Source: CBDUZS01 sp965371785
GTDB taxonomy: Bacteria; Fermentibacterota; Fermentibacteria; Fermentibacterales; JCC-6
Assembly: GCA_965371785.1 (NCBI GenBank)
Contig: CBDUZS010000034.1
Coordinates: 1 to 27,350, forward strand
Direction of reading: 5' to 3'
Length of the DNA: 27,350 bases
In this document: in pieces, positions 15,497 to 23,535 of the stretch
Layout of the letters: the number at the start of each line of letters is the position of its first letter
Numbering within the stretch: the first letter of the stretch is position 1
The notes under the pieces: model-generated
What the model was told of the DNA's origin: nothing
Database searches by the model: none
Seen by the model: the letters and a program-made list of their open reading frames with translations, nothing else
Made by a program: the position numbers and the translations under genes

Positions 15497-16932
15497 AAGA
15501 GATTGTACAGAAAGCGGTCGAGCAGCTGCGTTTCCGGGGTGCCTCGTACGGAGACGTAAGGCTGGAGTTGATCACGGAGGAATCCATTGTATTCCGGAAA
15601 CTATGCCTGGACGAGGTATCTCTCCGTGAGAGGGAAGGTGTGGGCATCCGTGCCGTGGTCAACGGATGCTGGGGTTTTGCTTCCTGCACCGGCTTTTCAG
15701 CAGAGGAAATCGAACGGACCGTTGACAGAGCCGTGGATGTTGCTCGAGCCGCAGGTGGAGCTGCCGCCGGCAGCGTGATCCTCGTACCGCAGGAAGCCGT
15801 GACAGGCGAGTACATCGGACCATGCCTCAAGGATCCATTCGAGATTCCGAGGGAGGAGAAGATCGATCTGCTAGCAGGGGCATCCAGGGAGATCATGTCA
15901 TCCGACAGGATCAGCATGTCATATGCCTGGCTCTGGATGGAGAGGAGGATAAGGCACTTCGGCAGTACCGAGGGCAGCCTGGTTTCCTCGGATCTCACTT
16001 TCTGTCAGCCTGTTCTCCATGCCTTTGCCGTCGACGGCAGCGAAGCCCAGAGCAGGACGCTTCAGCTGGGAGCCAGAATTGCCGGCTGGGAGTGGATAGA
16101 GGAAGTTGATATTCCCGCATGGTCACAGAAGGTTCGTGAGGAAGCCATCATGAAAGTGATGGCGCCGGACGGGCCGAGCGGGACGATGGACCTTGTGCTG
16201 GATGGGCTCAACCTGAGCCTGACCATGCACGAATCCGTTGGACATCCTACCGAGAGCGACAGGATACTCGGCTGGGAAGCCAACTGGGCAGGCAGGTCAT
16301 TCCTGACCGTTTCCGATCAGGGCAGGCTCAGGTACGGTTCCGACAAGGTGAGTTTTTTAGCGGACAACACCCTTCCTTACGGTCTGGCCACATGGGGCTG
16401 GGACGACGACGGAGTTCCCGGTCAGAAATGGTACCTTGTCAGGGACGGGATCTTTTCCGAGTTTGGCTCGGTGCGCGAAACTGCGGGGCTGATTGGCCGG
16501 AAGCATAGCAGGGGCTGCTGCAGAGCACAGGACTACGCGAGCTTCCCCATCAACAGGCAGCCGAATTTCTACCTCGAACCAGGCAGAGAATCGCTTACCC
16601 CCGACGATCTCATAACCGACGTCAAGAATGGAATCTACATCGAAGGCAGGGGTTCTTTCAGCATCGATCAGAGGAGGATCAACTTCCAGTTCGGAGGGGA
16701 CATGTTCTGGGAGATCCGTAACGGCAGGAAGATGCACCCTCTGAAGAAGGTGATCTACAGGTCGACTACTCCGGAATTCTGGGGCTCCTGCGATGGTATT
16801 GCGGATGATCGTTTCTTCACGACGATGGGGCTGCTCAACTGTGGAAAAGGTGAGCCGGGTCAGTCTGCAAGAATGACACACGGCGCGAGTCCTTCGAGGT
16901 TCAGAAACATCGAGGTCGGAGGTGGTGCGTGA
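15493..16932 (+). CDS. tldD: TldD-like metallopeptidase subunit
   Basis: Catalytic half of the TldD/TldE heterodimer, a cytosolic zinc protease that cuts unfolded or modified peptides, for example the microcin B17 precursor. 479 residues. The zinc motif is HESVGH (His246, Glu247, His251). The probable third ligand is Cys450 in LLNCGKGEPGQ, as in the family, and the glycine-rich C-terminus ends FRNIEVGGG. The ATG at 15493 overlaps the rseC stop (ATGA); an upstream ATG at 15472 would add seven residues and is less likely. The stop overlaps the start of tldE. No RiPP precursor or modifying enzyme is seen nearby, so the substrate is unknown. Confidence 0.93.
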   Translation: MKEIVQKAVEQLRFRGASYGDVRLELITEESIVFRKLCLDEVSLREREGVGIRAVVNGCWGFASCTGFSAEEIERTVDRAVDVARAAGGAAAGSVILVPQEAVTGEYIGPCLKDPFEIPREEKIDLLAGASREIMSSDRISMSYAWLWMERRIRHFGSTEGSLVSSDLTFCQPVLHAFAVDGSEAQSRTLQLGARIAGWEWIEEVDIPAWSQKVREEAIMKVMAPDGPSGTMDLVLDGLNLSLTMHESVGHPTESDRILGWEANWAGRSFLTVSDQGRLRYGSDKVSFLADNTLPYGLATWGWDDDGVPGQKWYLVRDGIFSEFGSVRETAGLIGRKHSRGCCRAQDYASFPINRQPNFYLEPGRESLTPDDLITDVKNGIYIEGRGSFSIDQRRINFQFGGDMFWEIRNGRKMHPLKKVIYRSTTPEFWGSCDGIADDRFFTTMGLLNCGKGEPGQSARMTHGASPSRFRNIEVGGGA

Positions 16933-18209
16933 TGACGAGGGAGGAAATGCTCGAATTCGTAGGCAGGATTCTTGATCAGGTTCCCGCTCCGGATGTTACC
17001 GCTCTGCTCACCGAGGTCAGAAACGCTGCTGTCAGGTTCGGTCAGAACAGGATCACCCAGAACATGGATACGTTCGAGCGCACACTCACGCTGACCGTGG
17101 GTGATGGTTCGAGGAAGGCGGTCCTGAGAACCTCCAGGATTGGCTCCGATACAGCGGCGGAGATTTCTGAGCGGGCAATGAGGCTTCTCGAGACGGCCGC
17201 AGAGGATCCCGAGTACATGCCTCCCGTCGAGGGAGGGCAGTTGTACCCGATCATCGATGATTACGACGAGGATACCGCAGCCGCAGCTCCCGAGCAGCGA
17301 ATGTGGGGCGCCCATTCCGCTATAGCATCGGCAATAACCGGGAAACTGGAAGCTTCCGGTTATTCGGGAGTGAAGGTTGAAACCACTGCGCTGGGCTCTT
17401 CAACTGGTAATCTTGCATACAACAGGAGAACTGCATGTGTTTTCCGGCTTACGCTCGACGAGGGCATCGCATCCAGTTACAGAGCTCTCTCCGCTTCTTC
17501 CTGGACTGACTTACCCGTTAGTGAAACGGTTGAAGAGGTAGCCGGTGAGGTTGCGATGGACCGCGGTCAGATTGAGCTGGAACCGGGAGACTACGCTCTC
17601 GTACTCGAGCCGCAGGCCGTTGGCGATCTGTTGCCGTTCATTGTCTGGTCGATGGGTGCAAGGGTTGCGGATGAGGGAATCACCGTATTCAGCGGCAGAG
17701 AGGGAGAGGCGGTCACCGGAGGCAATTTCAGCCTTTCCAGCGAAATTCTCGGTCCTGTAAAGGGGGTGCCGTTCAGCAGTGAGGGACTGCCCTCCAGAGA
17801 CATCAACTGGATAGAGAACGGTGTTCTCCGAAACCTGCAGTGTGACAGGTTCTGGGCAAAGGAAACCGGACGCGAAGCCCTTTTCAGCCCGGGTACGTTT
17901 TCAGTGGCCGGCGGTCAGGGAACGGCGATGGATCTTGCAGGGAAGGTAGATCGCGGTTTGCTCATCAGGAGGTTCTGGTACATCCGGTTCGTCGATCAGA
18001 AAAGCAACTGTCTTACCGGTATGACCAGGGACGGGGTCTTCCTCATCGAGAATGGGAGAATCTCTGCCCCGGTGAAAGACTTCCGCTGGAACTGGAAACC
18101 GCTCGAGCTGTTCGATGACATCGTTGTCCTGGGAGAATGCCAGCGAAAGGGACCGTTCTACGTACCGTCAATGCTGTTGGGCAAGAGGACGAGTCCTTTC
18201 ACCAGATGA
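16929..18209 (+). CDS. tldE: TldE/PmbA-like partner subunit
   Basis: 426 residues, the non-catalytic partner in TldD/TldE heterodimers. It lacks HExxxH, as expected; the corresponding region reads LVLEPQAVGDLLPF. The fold landmarks are the N-terminal NRITQNMDTFERTLTL, RVADEGITVFSGREGEAVTGG, a GVLRNLQCDRFWAKETG segment and a C-terminal LIENGRISAPVKDFRWN. It starts with GTG (16929) overlapping the tldD stop; GGAGG lies 6 nt before that codon and 9 nt before the next ATG, so either could be used. The 3' end overlaps the convergent barrel gene by 11 nt. Directly paired with tldD, so a functional complex is likely. Confidence 0.9.
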   Translation: MMTREEMLEFVGRILDQVPAPDVTALLTEVRNAAVRFGQNRITQNMDTFERTLTLTVGDGSRKAVLRTSRIGSDTAAEISERAMRLLETAAEDPEYMPPVEGGQLYPIIDDYDEDTAAAAPEQRMWGAHSAIASAITGKLEASGYSGVKVETTALGSSTGNLAYNRRTACVFRLTLDEGIASSYRALSASSWTDLPVSETVEEVAGEVAMDRGQIELEPGDYALVLEPQAVGDLLPFIVWSMGARVADEGITVFSGREGEAVTGGNFSLSSEILGPVKGVPFSSEGLPSRDINWIENGVLRNLQCDRFWAKETGREALFSPGTFSVAGGQGTAMDLAGKVDRGLLIRRFWYIRFVDQKSNCLTGMTRDGVFLIENGRISAPVKDFRWNWKPLELFDDIVVLGECQRKGPFYVPSMLLGKRTSPFTR

Positions 18210-18966
18210 ATCTTATCCCCGCGTACGTCTCTCCCTCGAGAGACCTGAACGGTTGGGTATCTCTGAAGTAGTGCGTGATGTGGGTTTCGAAATCCCCGAA
18301 GGGTGCGTTGTACCTGAAGTAGATCTCTCCCCGGTGCCTGCTCGAGCCGTCACCGTCGTTGTGGAAGTAGAAATCGCTGTGGAGCCTTGCTCCGGAATAA
18401 AAGTTCTTCCAGGCGGCAAAAGGCATGTCCGCTTCTCCCTGGATCGACCAGTTGAAATCGTGCCCTTTCTGGAAACTCTCATTTCTTGGTCTGTAGAATC
18501 CGGTGGAAAGCCATCCTCCCGGGTAGTCTGCCGGGAAGAACTGGAAGCTCTCCGCGTAAGCCACCGTATCCGCAAGGTACACGGCACCAAGCTTCAGGTT
18601 GTTCATGTACTCGGAGGTCGTGTCCTCCATATCGATGTTGTGAAAACACTCATGATCGGTATAGAGCCTGAGCAGCACGGGCTCTATGAGGTAATCGAAC
18701 TGGGTGGTGATGTTCCAGTGCCCGCCGTAGATATTGAACGCCATTTCCGGGCTGTTCCAGCTCTTTCCCATGTAGGTATCGACCTGCAGCCCGAGATGCC
18801 AGGAGAAGTCACCGATTCTGAGTACCCTGATGTCCGCTGCAATGGTGTTGTAAACGAAATGCTCCACGTCGGTCTCGAAGAAATGGTATGCGCCGAGCAG
18901 TCCATGAGCTTCCATCGGGAACTCGACCGGGGCTGCAAGGCTGATCAGTAGAAACAAGGTACTCAA
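18199..18966 (-). CDS. Probable outer-membrane beta-barrel protein
   Basis: 255 residues. An N-terminal signal peptide (MSTLFLLISLAAP) is followed by alternating aromatic/polar strands throughout (GLQVDTYMGKSW, HWNITTQFDYLIEP, GARLHSDFYFHNDG), and the chain ends in RFIW. A terminal aromatic residue is typical of proteins inserted by the BAM machinery. No specific family recognised. The TTG start has GGGAG 5 nt upstream. It lies 19 nt after the PDO gene, so it is probably the last gene of the trxA operon, an unusual neighbour for cytosolic redox enzymes. It overlaps tldE tail-to-tail. Confidence 0.75.
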   Translation of the reverse strand: MSTLFLLISLAAPVEFPMEAHGLLGAYHFFETDVEHFVYNTIAADIRVLRIGDFSWHLGLQVDTYMGKSWNSPEMAFNIYGGHWNITTQFDYLIEPVLLRLYTDHECFHNIDMEDTTSEYMNNLKLGAVYLADTVAYAESFQFFPADYPGGWLSTGFYRPRNESFQKGHDFNWSIQGEADMPFAAWKNFYSGARLHSDFYFHNDGDGSSRHRGEIYFRYNAPFGDFETHITHYFRDTQPFRSLEGETYAGIRFIW

Positions 18967-18985
18967 TTATGCTCCCGCCCAACGG

Positions 18986-19681
18986 CTATCCGTCTTCGAG
19001 GTACTTCAGAAGGTGTCTACTCTCCCGTTGCTCCCCGCCGGTAAGCGCTCTTTCGAGAGCGCCGACAAGATGACTCTCGGAGGTAGAACCCTCGAGAAAG
19101 AGGTAATCGTTTATGACCGTTCTGGGCACACCCTGAACGCCGAACCTTGCAGAAAGATCAGAGAATTCATTCGCTTCGATCACTTCGGAACGAATCCTGT
19201 CCGAGCCCATGGCCAGCCTGTTCGAAAGAACTGCCGCTCTCGGGCAGTGGGGGCAGGTTGGCGTAACGAAAACCCTTATGTGAACATCCTTGTCCAGCCT
19301 CCTGGAAAGGTACTCCCTGGTTGCTTCCTCCAGCGGAACCTCTTCACTTCCCATGTCAACGATAGTGGTGAGCAGGGAAGTGAATTCGTATCCTGAAGGG
19401 GTTCCGTAGAACCTTATCCTGCTTTGTGTACCGTCGGAAATGATGATCGCCGGAGTGAACTCGATGCAGTCCATTTCCTTACAGTTATCATCCCTGGCCA
19501 GGCTGACTATCTCCACCTTCAGTTTGTCCGAGAATTGACTCAGTTCTCTCAGAATCGATTCGGACTGGGTGCAGGAAGAGGAATCAGTTTTTCCGGTGTA
19601 GAGCGTGATATGCACATCTTTCGACATGGACCCGAGGATATCCCTCACCTGAGCAGCATCGCTTTCGGTGAGAAGAGCCAT
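18986..19681 (-). CDS. Protein disulfide oxidoreductase (PDO-like, tandem thioredoxin folds)
   Basis: 231 residues, two thioredoxin folds, as in the archaeal/thermophile PDO (glutaredoxin-like) family, expected in the cytosol. The C-terminal fold carries FVTPTCPHCPRA with the redox pair Cys143/Cys146 and the cis-proline GVPRT (Pro186). The N-terminal fold keeps the family shape (ITLYTG, EFTPAI with Pro77), but its active site reads SSSC, so only Cys37 remains; Cys67 and Cys72 lie just before the cis-proline. It begins 11 nt after trxB, with GAGGAACGGG upstream of the ATG. Family knowledge: PDO proteins are commonly reduced by a thioredoxin reductase. The adjacent trxB is the obvious candidate. 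Confidence 0.85.
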   Translation of the reverse strand: MALLTESDAAQVRDILGSMSKDVHITLYTGKTDSSSCTQSESILRELSQFSDKLKVEIVSLARDDNCKEMDCIEFTPAIIISDGTQSRIRFYGTPSGYEFTSLLTTIVDMGSEEVPLEEATREYLSRRLDKDVHIRVFVTPTCPHCPRAAVLSNRLAMGSDRIRSEVIEANEFSDLSARFGVQGVPRTVINDYLFLEGSTSESHLVGALERALTGGEQRESRHLLKYLEDG

Positions 19682-19692
19682 CTTCCCGTTCC

Positions 19693-20655
19693 TCAGTGTT
19701 CTCTCGACTGGAGGAATTCGTAGGCCGCCGCGGCTGCCCGAGCTCCATCGGAGGCTGCCGTCACTACCTGCCTGAGGCTGTTATCGGTGACGTCTCCCGC
19801 TCCGAAGACGTTCGGTGTTGATGTGTGAACAATACGATTCATCTTCAGTGTGCCGTCTGCGTTCAGTTCGACCACTCCGCTGAATGGACTCGTCGCAGGT
19901 TTACGTCCGACGTACAGGAAAACGCCGTCGACCGGCAGCTCCCTCTCTCCCGAAGGAGTATCGATGAGTACGGATTCGACGAAGTCAGTGCCCCTGATCT
20001 CTTTCAGAGTACTCTTCCATTCAATGGTGCACTTTTCGTTGGATATCAGTTTGTTTGACAGAATCGGCTCGGCTCTCAGTTCGTCCCTCCTGTGGATGAC
20101 CGTCACCTCGGAGGCATACTCAACGAGATGCAGTGCTTCCTTTACGGCGCTGTCTCCACCACCAACGACCAGCACCTTCCTGTCCCTGAAGAAGGGAGCA
20201 TCGCAGGTTGCGCAATAGCTCACGCCTCGGCCATAGAATTCTTCTTCCCCCGGGACTCCCAGCTTTCTGGGAGCGGCACCGGTAGCGATTATCAGGGTCT
20301 TTGTCGTGAGGTTACCCGAGTCCGTCTCGATCTCGAGCACGTCTCCTTCTCTGCTGCAGGCAGTGACGGAGGTGGTTCGAATCTCGGAACCGGAGTTCTC
20401 TGCCTGTTTACGCATCACAGAGGCCAATTCACTGCCCTCTATGGAGATAATGCCGGGATAGTTCTCGACAAGTGCGGTAAGGGCAGCCTGTCCGCCTGGC
20501 TGGAAGCTCTCCAGAACAACGTGATGCATCATGTATCTGCCAGCGTAGAGCGCGGCTGCGAGGGCTGCGGGACCTCCACCGGCAATTGCAAGATCGTATT
20601 CCCGGGCGGATGGGATGACCGGTCCGCCCAGGATTCCGGGTTTCAAACCGACCAT
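19693..20655 (-). CDS. trxB: Thioredoxin reductase (NADPH, FAD)
   Basis: Transfers electrons from NADPH via FAD to thioredoxin and probably to the neighbouring PDO. 320 residues. Motifs are the FAD Rossmann AGGGPAA (25-31), GGQAALTALVENYPG, the redox pair CATC (148-151), the second Rossmann VVGGGDSA (163-170), HRRDELRA (188-195), which suggests NADPH preference, and the C-terminal FGAGDVTD. About 18 residues precede the conserved YDLAIAGG. The ATG shares one base with the trxA stop (TGATG), so translation is coupled to trxA. Confidence 0.97.
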   Translation of the reverse strand: MVGLKPGILGGPVIPSAREYDLAIAGGGPAALAAALYAGRYMMHHVVLESFQPGGQAALTALVENYPGIISIEGSELASVMRKQAENSGSEIRTTSVTACSREGDVLEIETDSGNLTTKTLIIATGAAPRKLGVPGEEEFYGRGVSYCATCDAPFFRDRKVLVVGGGDSAVKEALHLVEYASEVTVIHRRDELRAEPILSNKLISNEKCTIEWKSTLKEIRGTDFVESVLIDTPSGERELPVDGVFLYVGRKPATSPFSGVVELNADGTLKMNRIVHTSTPNVFGAGDVTDNSLRQVVTAASDGARAAAAAYEFLQSREH

Positions 20656-20993
20656 CAGCTCTCAATCCGCGATTCAGCAAGCTCGGTCAGATGACTGGAG
20701 AGGGAAGCCTTGTCCCTGAACCCGACCATTCTGTCTATCTCCGCACCGTCGTGAAAGATGATCATCGTGGGAACACCGCGGATCCCGAGACTTGCAGCTT
20801 CGTTCTGGCTCTGGTCGACGTCAACCGTGTAGAAATCAACCTTTTCGGCAAGCTCCTCGGAAACCGTCTCCAGAACGGGATGAAGCATTTTACATGGGCC
20901 ACACCAGTCAGCACTGAAATCGACAAGTGAAAGACGATCTTTTCGCCCGGCTACACCTTCGATCTCGCTTCCTTTGATTTTCTTGACGGCCAT
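20655..20993 (-). CDS. trxA: Thioredoxin
   Basis: 112-residue cytosolic disulfide reductant. The active site is WCGPCK (Cys31, Cys34), with VDFSADW before it and the cis-proline GVPTM. The frame is open 18 codons further upstream, but GGAAGGAG 7 nt before the ATG at 20991-20993 and the family length fix the start. First gene of a trxA-trxB-PDO-barrel operon with 1-19 nt junctions, giving a self-contained NADPH, TrxB and thioredoxin/PDO chain. Confidence 0.97.
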   Translation of the reverse strand: MAVKKIKGSEIEGVAGRKDRLSLVDFSADWCGPCKMLHPVLETVSEELAEKVDFYTVDVDQSQNEAASLGIRGVPTMIIFHDGAEIDRMVGFRDKASLSSHLTELAESRIES

Positions 20994-21307
20994 ATCGATT
21001 CTCCTTCCGGAATTAAGATATAGGTAACTGGTTCCAGACAGAAGCATTTTTTCTGCCAGACTCTGTTAAGAACATAACAAATTACACCACTCGCGATTGC
21101 AGTGCTGTAAGGGCATCGGTTCAGACCTGATGTGCTGACTCAGGGGTCTTTTCGGCACACTCCGGTAAGAACCGTTCAGCAACAGACAGGCTGTGAGAAT
21201 ACTCAGTGCCGTGTTCACGGGCAAGATGTCGGTTTGCCCGTAAGCATGGGCACAACCTATATATGCTCGAATGAAGAACAAGCCGTTTCGTCTACGGGAG
21301 AACATGT
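20994..21307. other. 314-nt divergent intergenic region
   Basis: No gene is recognisable here. On the minus strand a weak trxA promoter can be proposed: TTCTGT (21038-21043), 17 nt, TATCTT (21015-21020). A small inverted repeat TGTTA-N6-TAACA lies at 21064-21079. The centre (about 21085-21215) shows no convincing structure. The right part holds the promoter and inverted repeat for the plus-strand glycosyltransferases, listed separately. Confidence 0.4.
21217..21263 (+). promoter_or_regulatory. Promoter overlapped by inverted repeat, upstream of GT4 pair
   Basis: A -35 TTGCCC (21234-21239) and -10 TATATA (21258-21263), 18 nt apart, place the start of transcription about 40 nt before the ATG at 21308. 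A perfect 8-bp inverted repeat, ACGGGCAA (21217-21224) with TTGCCCGT (21234-21241), has its right half on the -35 box. This is the layout expected for a regulator binding site. Promoter is plausible; the operator is inference. Confidence 0.45.
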
Positions 21308-22408
21308 ATGGGGACAAGTCGTGTCTGGATCTGTACCGAGGACTTTCCGCCCAGGCTGGGAGGGCTCTCCAGGTGGAGTCTGAATGCGTCGATTGCATTA
21401 CTTTCACATGACATCGAAGTTACCGTACTGGCGAAGAAGGCGACTGCGACCCTGAAAGGAATAAGGGTGGTTCCGGTGCACGGTCACGATTTCGTCCGCT
21501 TGAGACGATTTCACTTCCGGCGTACCGCGAGAAAGCTTCTCGAAAGCAACCCTTGCCCGGACAGGATTGTTGCATCGACATGGCACGTTGCAGAAGGCGT
21601 TATCGGGCTTGGCATACCAGTCACTACCGCAGCTCACGGGATGGAAATTTTCAGAAAACCTGCAGACATCATTCGGGGAGGAGGGAGGATATCCGCTGCT
21701 CTGCTCCACCTCGCTTCGCGCAGGCAGAAGAGCCTCGAGGATTCTGAGAAAGTTGTCTGTGCGAGCAGATTCACATCGAACGCAGTCCGGCGGATTGCTC
21801 CAGACGCCGACGTGAAGGTCGGTCTCAACGGAGTCGACATCGACCTCTTCAGAGCAGAGGGGGAAAGGATACAGGTGGAGCATCCACTTCAGCTCATTTC
21901 CGTAGGAAGACTCATTAGCAGGAAAAATTTTCACACCGTAATCGATCTGCTGGAAAGACTGATAGCGCTGGATGCCGACGCAGGTCTCTGGATCGTCGGA
22001 AGTGGTCCCGAAAGGCAGGGACTGATGGAAAGGGCTGCCGGACTGAGTTCCAGAATCCTCTTCAGGGAGAACGTCTCCGACGGGGAGCTTGCCGTGCTCT
22101 ACAGGTCTGCGGACTTCTTTGTCTCTCCATGTCTTTCCGACCAGGAGAGCGGCGATGTGGAAGGTTTCGGGCTGACCTTTCTGGAGGCTGCCTCCTGTGG
22201 TCTGCCGGTAGCCGGAGTAGGCGAGGGGGGAGTCGTCGATGCGGTAGAGCATGGTGTCTCGGGGATTCTGACTTCCCGGGAGTCCTTTGTAGAGGAATCA
22301 GCCAGCCTCGCGCTCACTCCGGAACTCCTTGACGAGTACGGAAGAAGGGGAATGGAACGCGTCCGTGACATGTTCGACATCAGGAGAGTAGTATTGAATC
22401 TCCTATGA
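21308..22408 (+). CDS. Family 4 glycosyltransferase
   Basis: 366 residues, GT-B fold, similar to the PimB/PimC-type group. The N-terminus has WICTEDFPPRLGGLSRW, a classic acceptor-side glycine-rich loop. Mid-protein are TAAHGMEIF, CASRFTSNAV and GLNGVDIDLF. The donor-binding half has LISVGRLISRKNF, IVGSGPER and the E-x7-E signature EGFGLTFLEAASCGLPV. GGGAG lies 7 nt before the ATG. A short 4-nt overlap (ATGA) couples it to the next glycosyltransferase. It restarts the polysaccharide locus after the redox/peptidase insert. Sugar specificity unknown. Confidence 0.93.
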   Translation: MGTSRVWICTEDFPPRLGGLSRWSLNASIALLSHDIEVTVLAKKATATLKGIRVVPVHGHDFVRLRRFHFRRTARKLLESNPCPDRIVASTWHVAEGVIGLGIPVTTAAHGMEIFRKPADIIRGGGRISAALLHLASRRQKSLEDSEKVVCASRFTSNAVRRIAPDADVKVGLNGVDIDLFRAEGERIQVEHPLQLISVGRLISRKNFHTVIDLLERLIALDADAGLWIVGSGPERQGLMERAAGLSSRILFRENVSDGELAVLYRSADFFVSPCLSDQESGDVEGFGLTFLEAASCGLPVAGVGEGGVVDAVEHGVSGILTSRESFVEESASLALTPELLDEYGRRGMERVRDMFDIRRVVLNLL

Positions 22409-23535
22409 GCACTTCGAGGATGAGAATCGTCATCAGCAACTCCATGAGGATATGGGGTGGTGGAGAGAACTGGAGCCTTACGGTCGCAGAGGGCCTGGCC
22501 ACCGCGGGGCATGAAGTGTTTCTCGTGTGCGATCCCCTTGGAGAGCTGTACCTCAGGGCAACCGAGTCTTATGGAGGTATCTCAGTCGTTCCCCTTACCC
22601 TCAGAGGAGACATCAATCCCGGCGCAATTCTGAGAATGCGTTCCTTCTTCCTGAGAGAGCGAATCCAGATAACCGTGTGCAACATGGACAGGGAAGTGAG
22701 ATCACTGGGTATTGCCGCCCGATTATCAGGGAATGTCAAGTTCATTCGCAGGCGGGGCAGTGACTACGCTTTCAAGAACAGGCTCAGGTTCAGGCTTACT
22801 TACGCTCATCTCGTGGACGGAGTACTCGTCAACAGCGAAGCCACTCTCAGAACCATAGTCGAGCAGAATCAATGGATGCCCCGCAGCAAGCTCCACAGAA
22901 TCTACAACGGTATATCGGTCGAAAAGTTCTTTCCATCTCACGACCTCAGGGAATCCACCCGGCGAGACCTCTCCTACGGAGATGACTGCTTCGTATTCGG
23001 TATGTCGGGAGCACTCCTGCCGAGGAAGAAACACCTCGTCCTCCTGAAGGCGGTCTCTCTTCTTCGCGAGAGAATACCATCCATCAGACTCCTCATAATC
23101 GGCCCCCCCCGGGACGAAGAGTACAGCTCGGAACTGAAGAGGGAAATCGAAGATCTCGGATTGAGCGAAATAACTGATCTTCATGGGCAGGTATCTTCCA
23201 TCAACAAATACTACAACGCTATGGACATCTTTGTAATGCCTTCTGAAAATGAAGGATTCGGGTACGCAGCTGCAGAGGCAATGGCAGCGGGAGTAGCCAC
23301 TGTTGTATCGGATGCATCCAGCCTGCCGGAAGTAGTCGGTGACAGCGGGCACTCCGGTGTGATCTTTCCCGTGAACGATCACAACGCCCTTTCGCACGAG
23401 CTTCTTTCTCTCTGGGAATCGCCAGGTAAAAGGAAGAGGATTGCCGAGGCCGGGCGGAACAGGATCGCAGAACGGTTCAGTCTTCATCGAATGCTGGAGG
23501 AGACGGAGGAATTCTTCGCCAGCCTTCTTCAGTAA
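22405..23535 (+). CDS. Family 4 glycosyltransferase
   Basis: 376 residues, GT-B fold. It opens MRIVISNSMRIWGGGENW after five leading residues. Further landmarks are FIRRRGSDYAFKNRLR, VNSEATLRTIV, IYNGISVEKF, GALLPRKKH, LLIIGPPRDE and the E-x7-E signature ENEGFGYAAAEAMAAG. The ATG overlaps the previous stop, and no ribosome binding site is evident, so it probably depends on translational coupling; an ATG at 22420 is an alternative. A run of eight C at 23103-23110 lies within the IIGPPR codons. The end overlaps the convergent phosphotransferase gene by 7 nt. Confidence 0.92.
   Translation: MSTSRMRIVISNSMRIWGGGENWSLTVAEGLATAGHEVFLVCDPLGELYLRATESYGGISVVPLTLRGDINPGAILRMRSFFLRERIQITVCNMDREVRSLGIAARLSGNVKFIRRRGSDYAFKNRLRFRLTYAHLVDGVLVNSEATLRTIVEQNQWMPRSKLHRIYNGISVEKFFPSHDLRESTRRDLSYGDDCFVFGMSGALLPRKKHLVLLKAVSLLRERIPSIRLLIIGPPRDEEYSSELKREIEDLGLSEITDLHGQVSSINKYYNAMDIFVMPSENEGFGYAAAEAMAAGVATVVSDASSLPEVVGDSGHSGVIFPVNDHNALSHELLSLWESPGKRKRIAEAGRNRIAERFSLHRMLEETEEFFASLLQ

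Noticed and set aside
21118..21127. GGTTCAGACC, resembling a tRNA T-loop
   Set aside because: No acceptor, D or anticodon stem can be built around it at the right distances on either strand.
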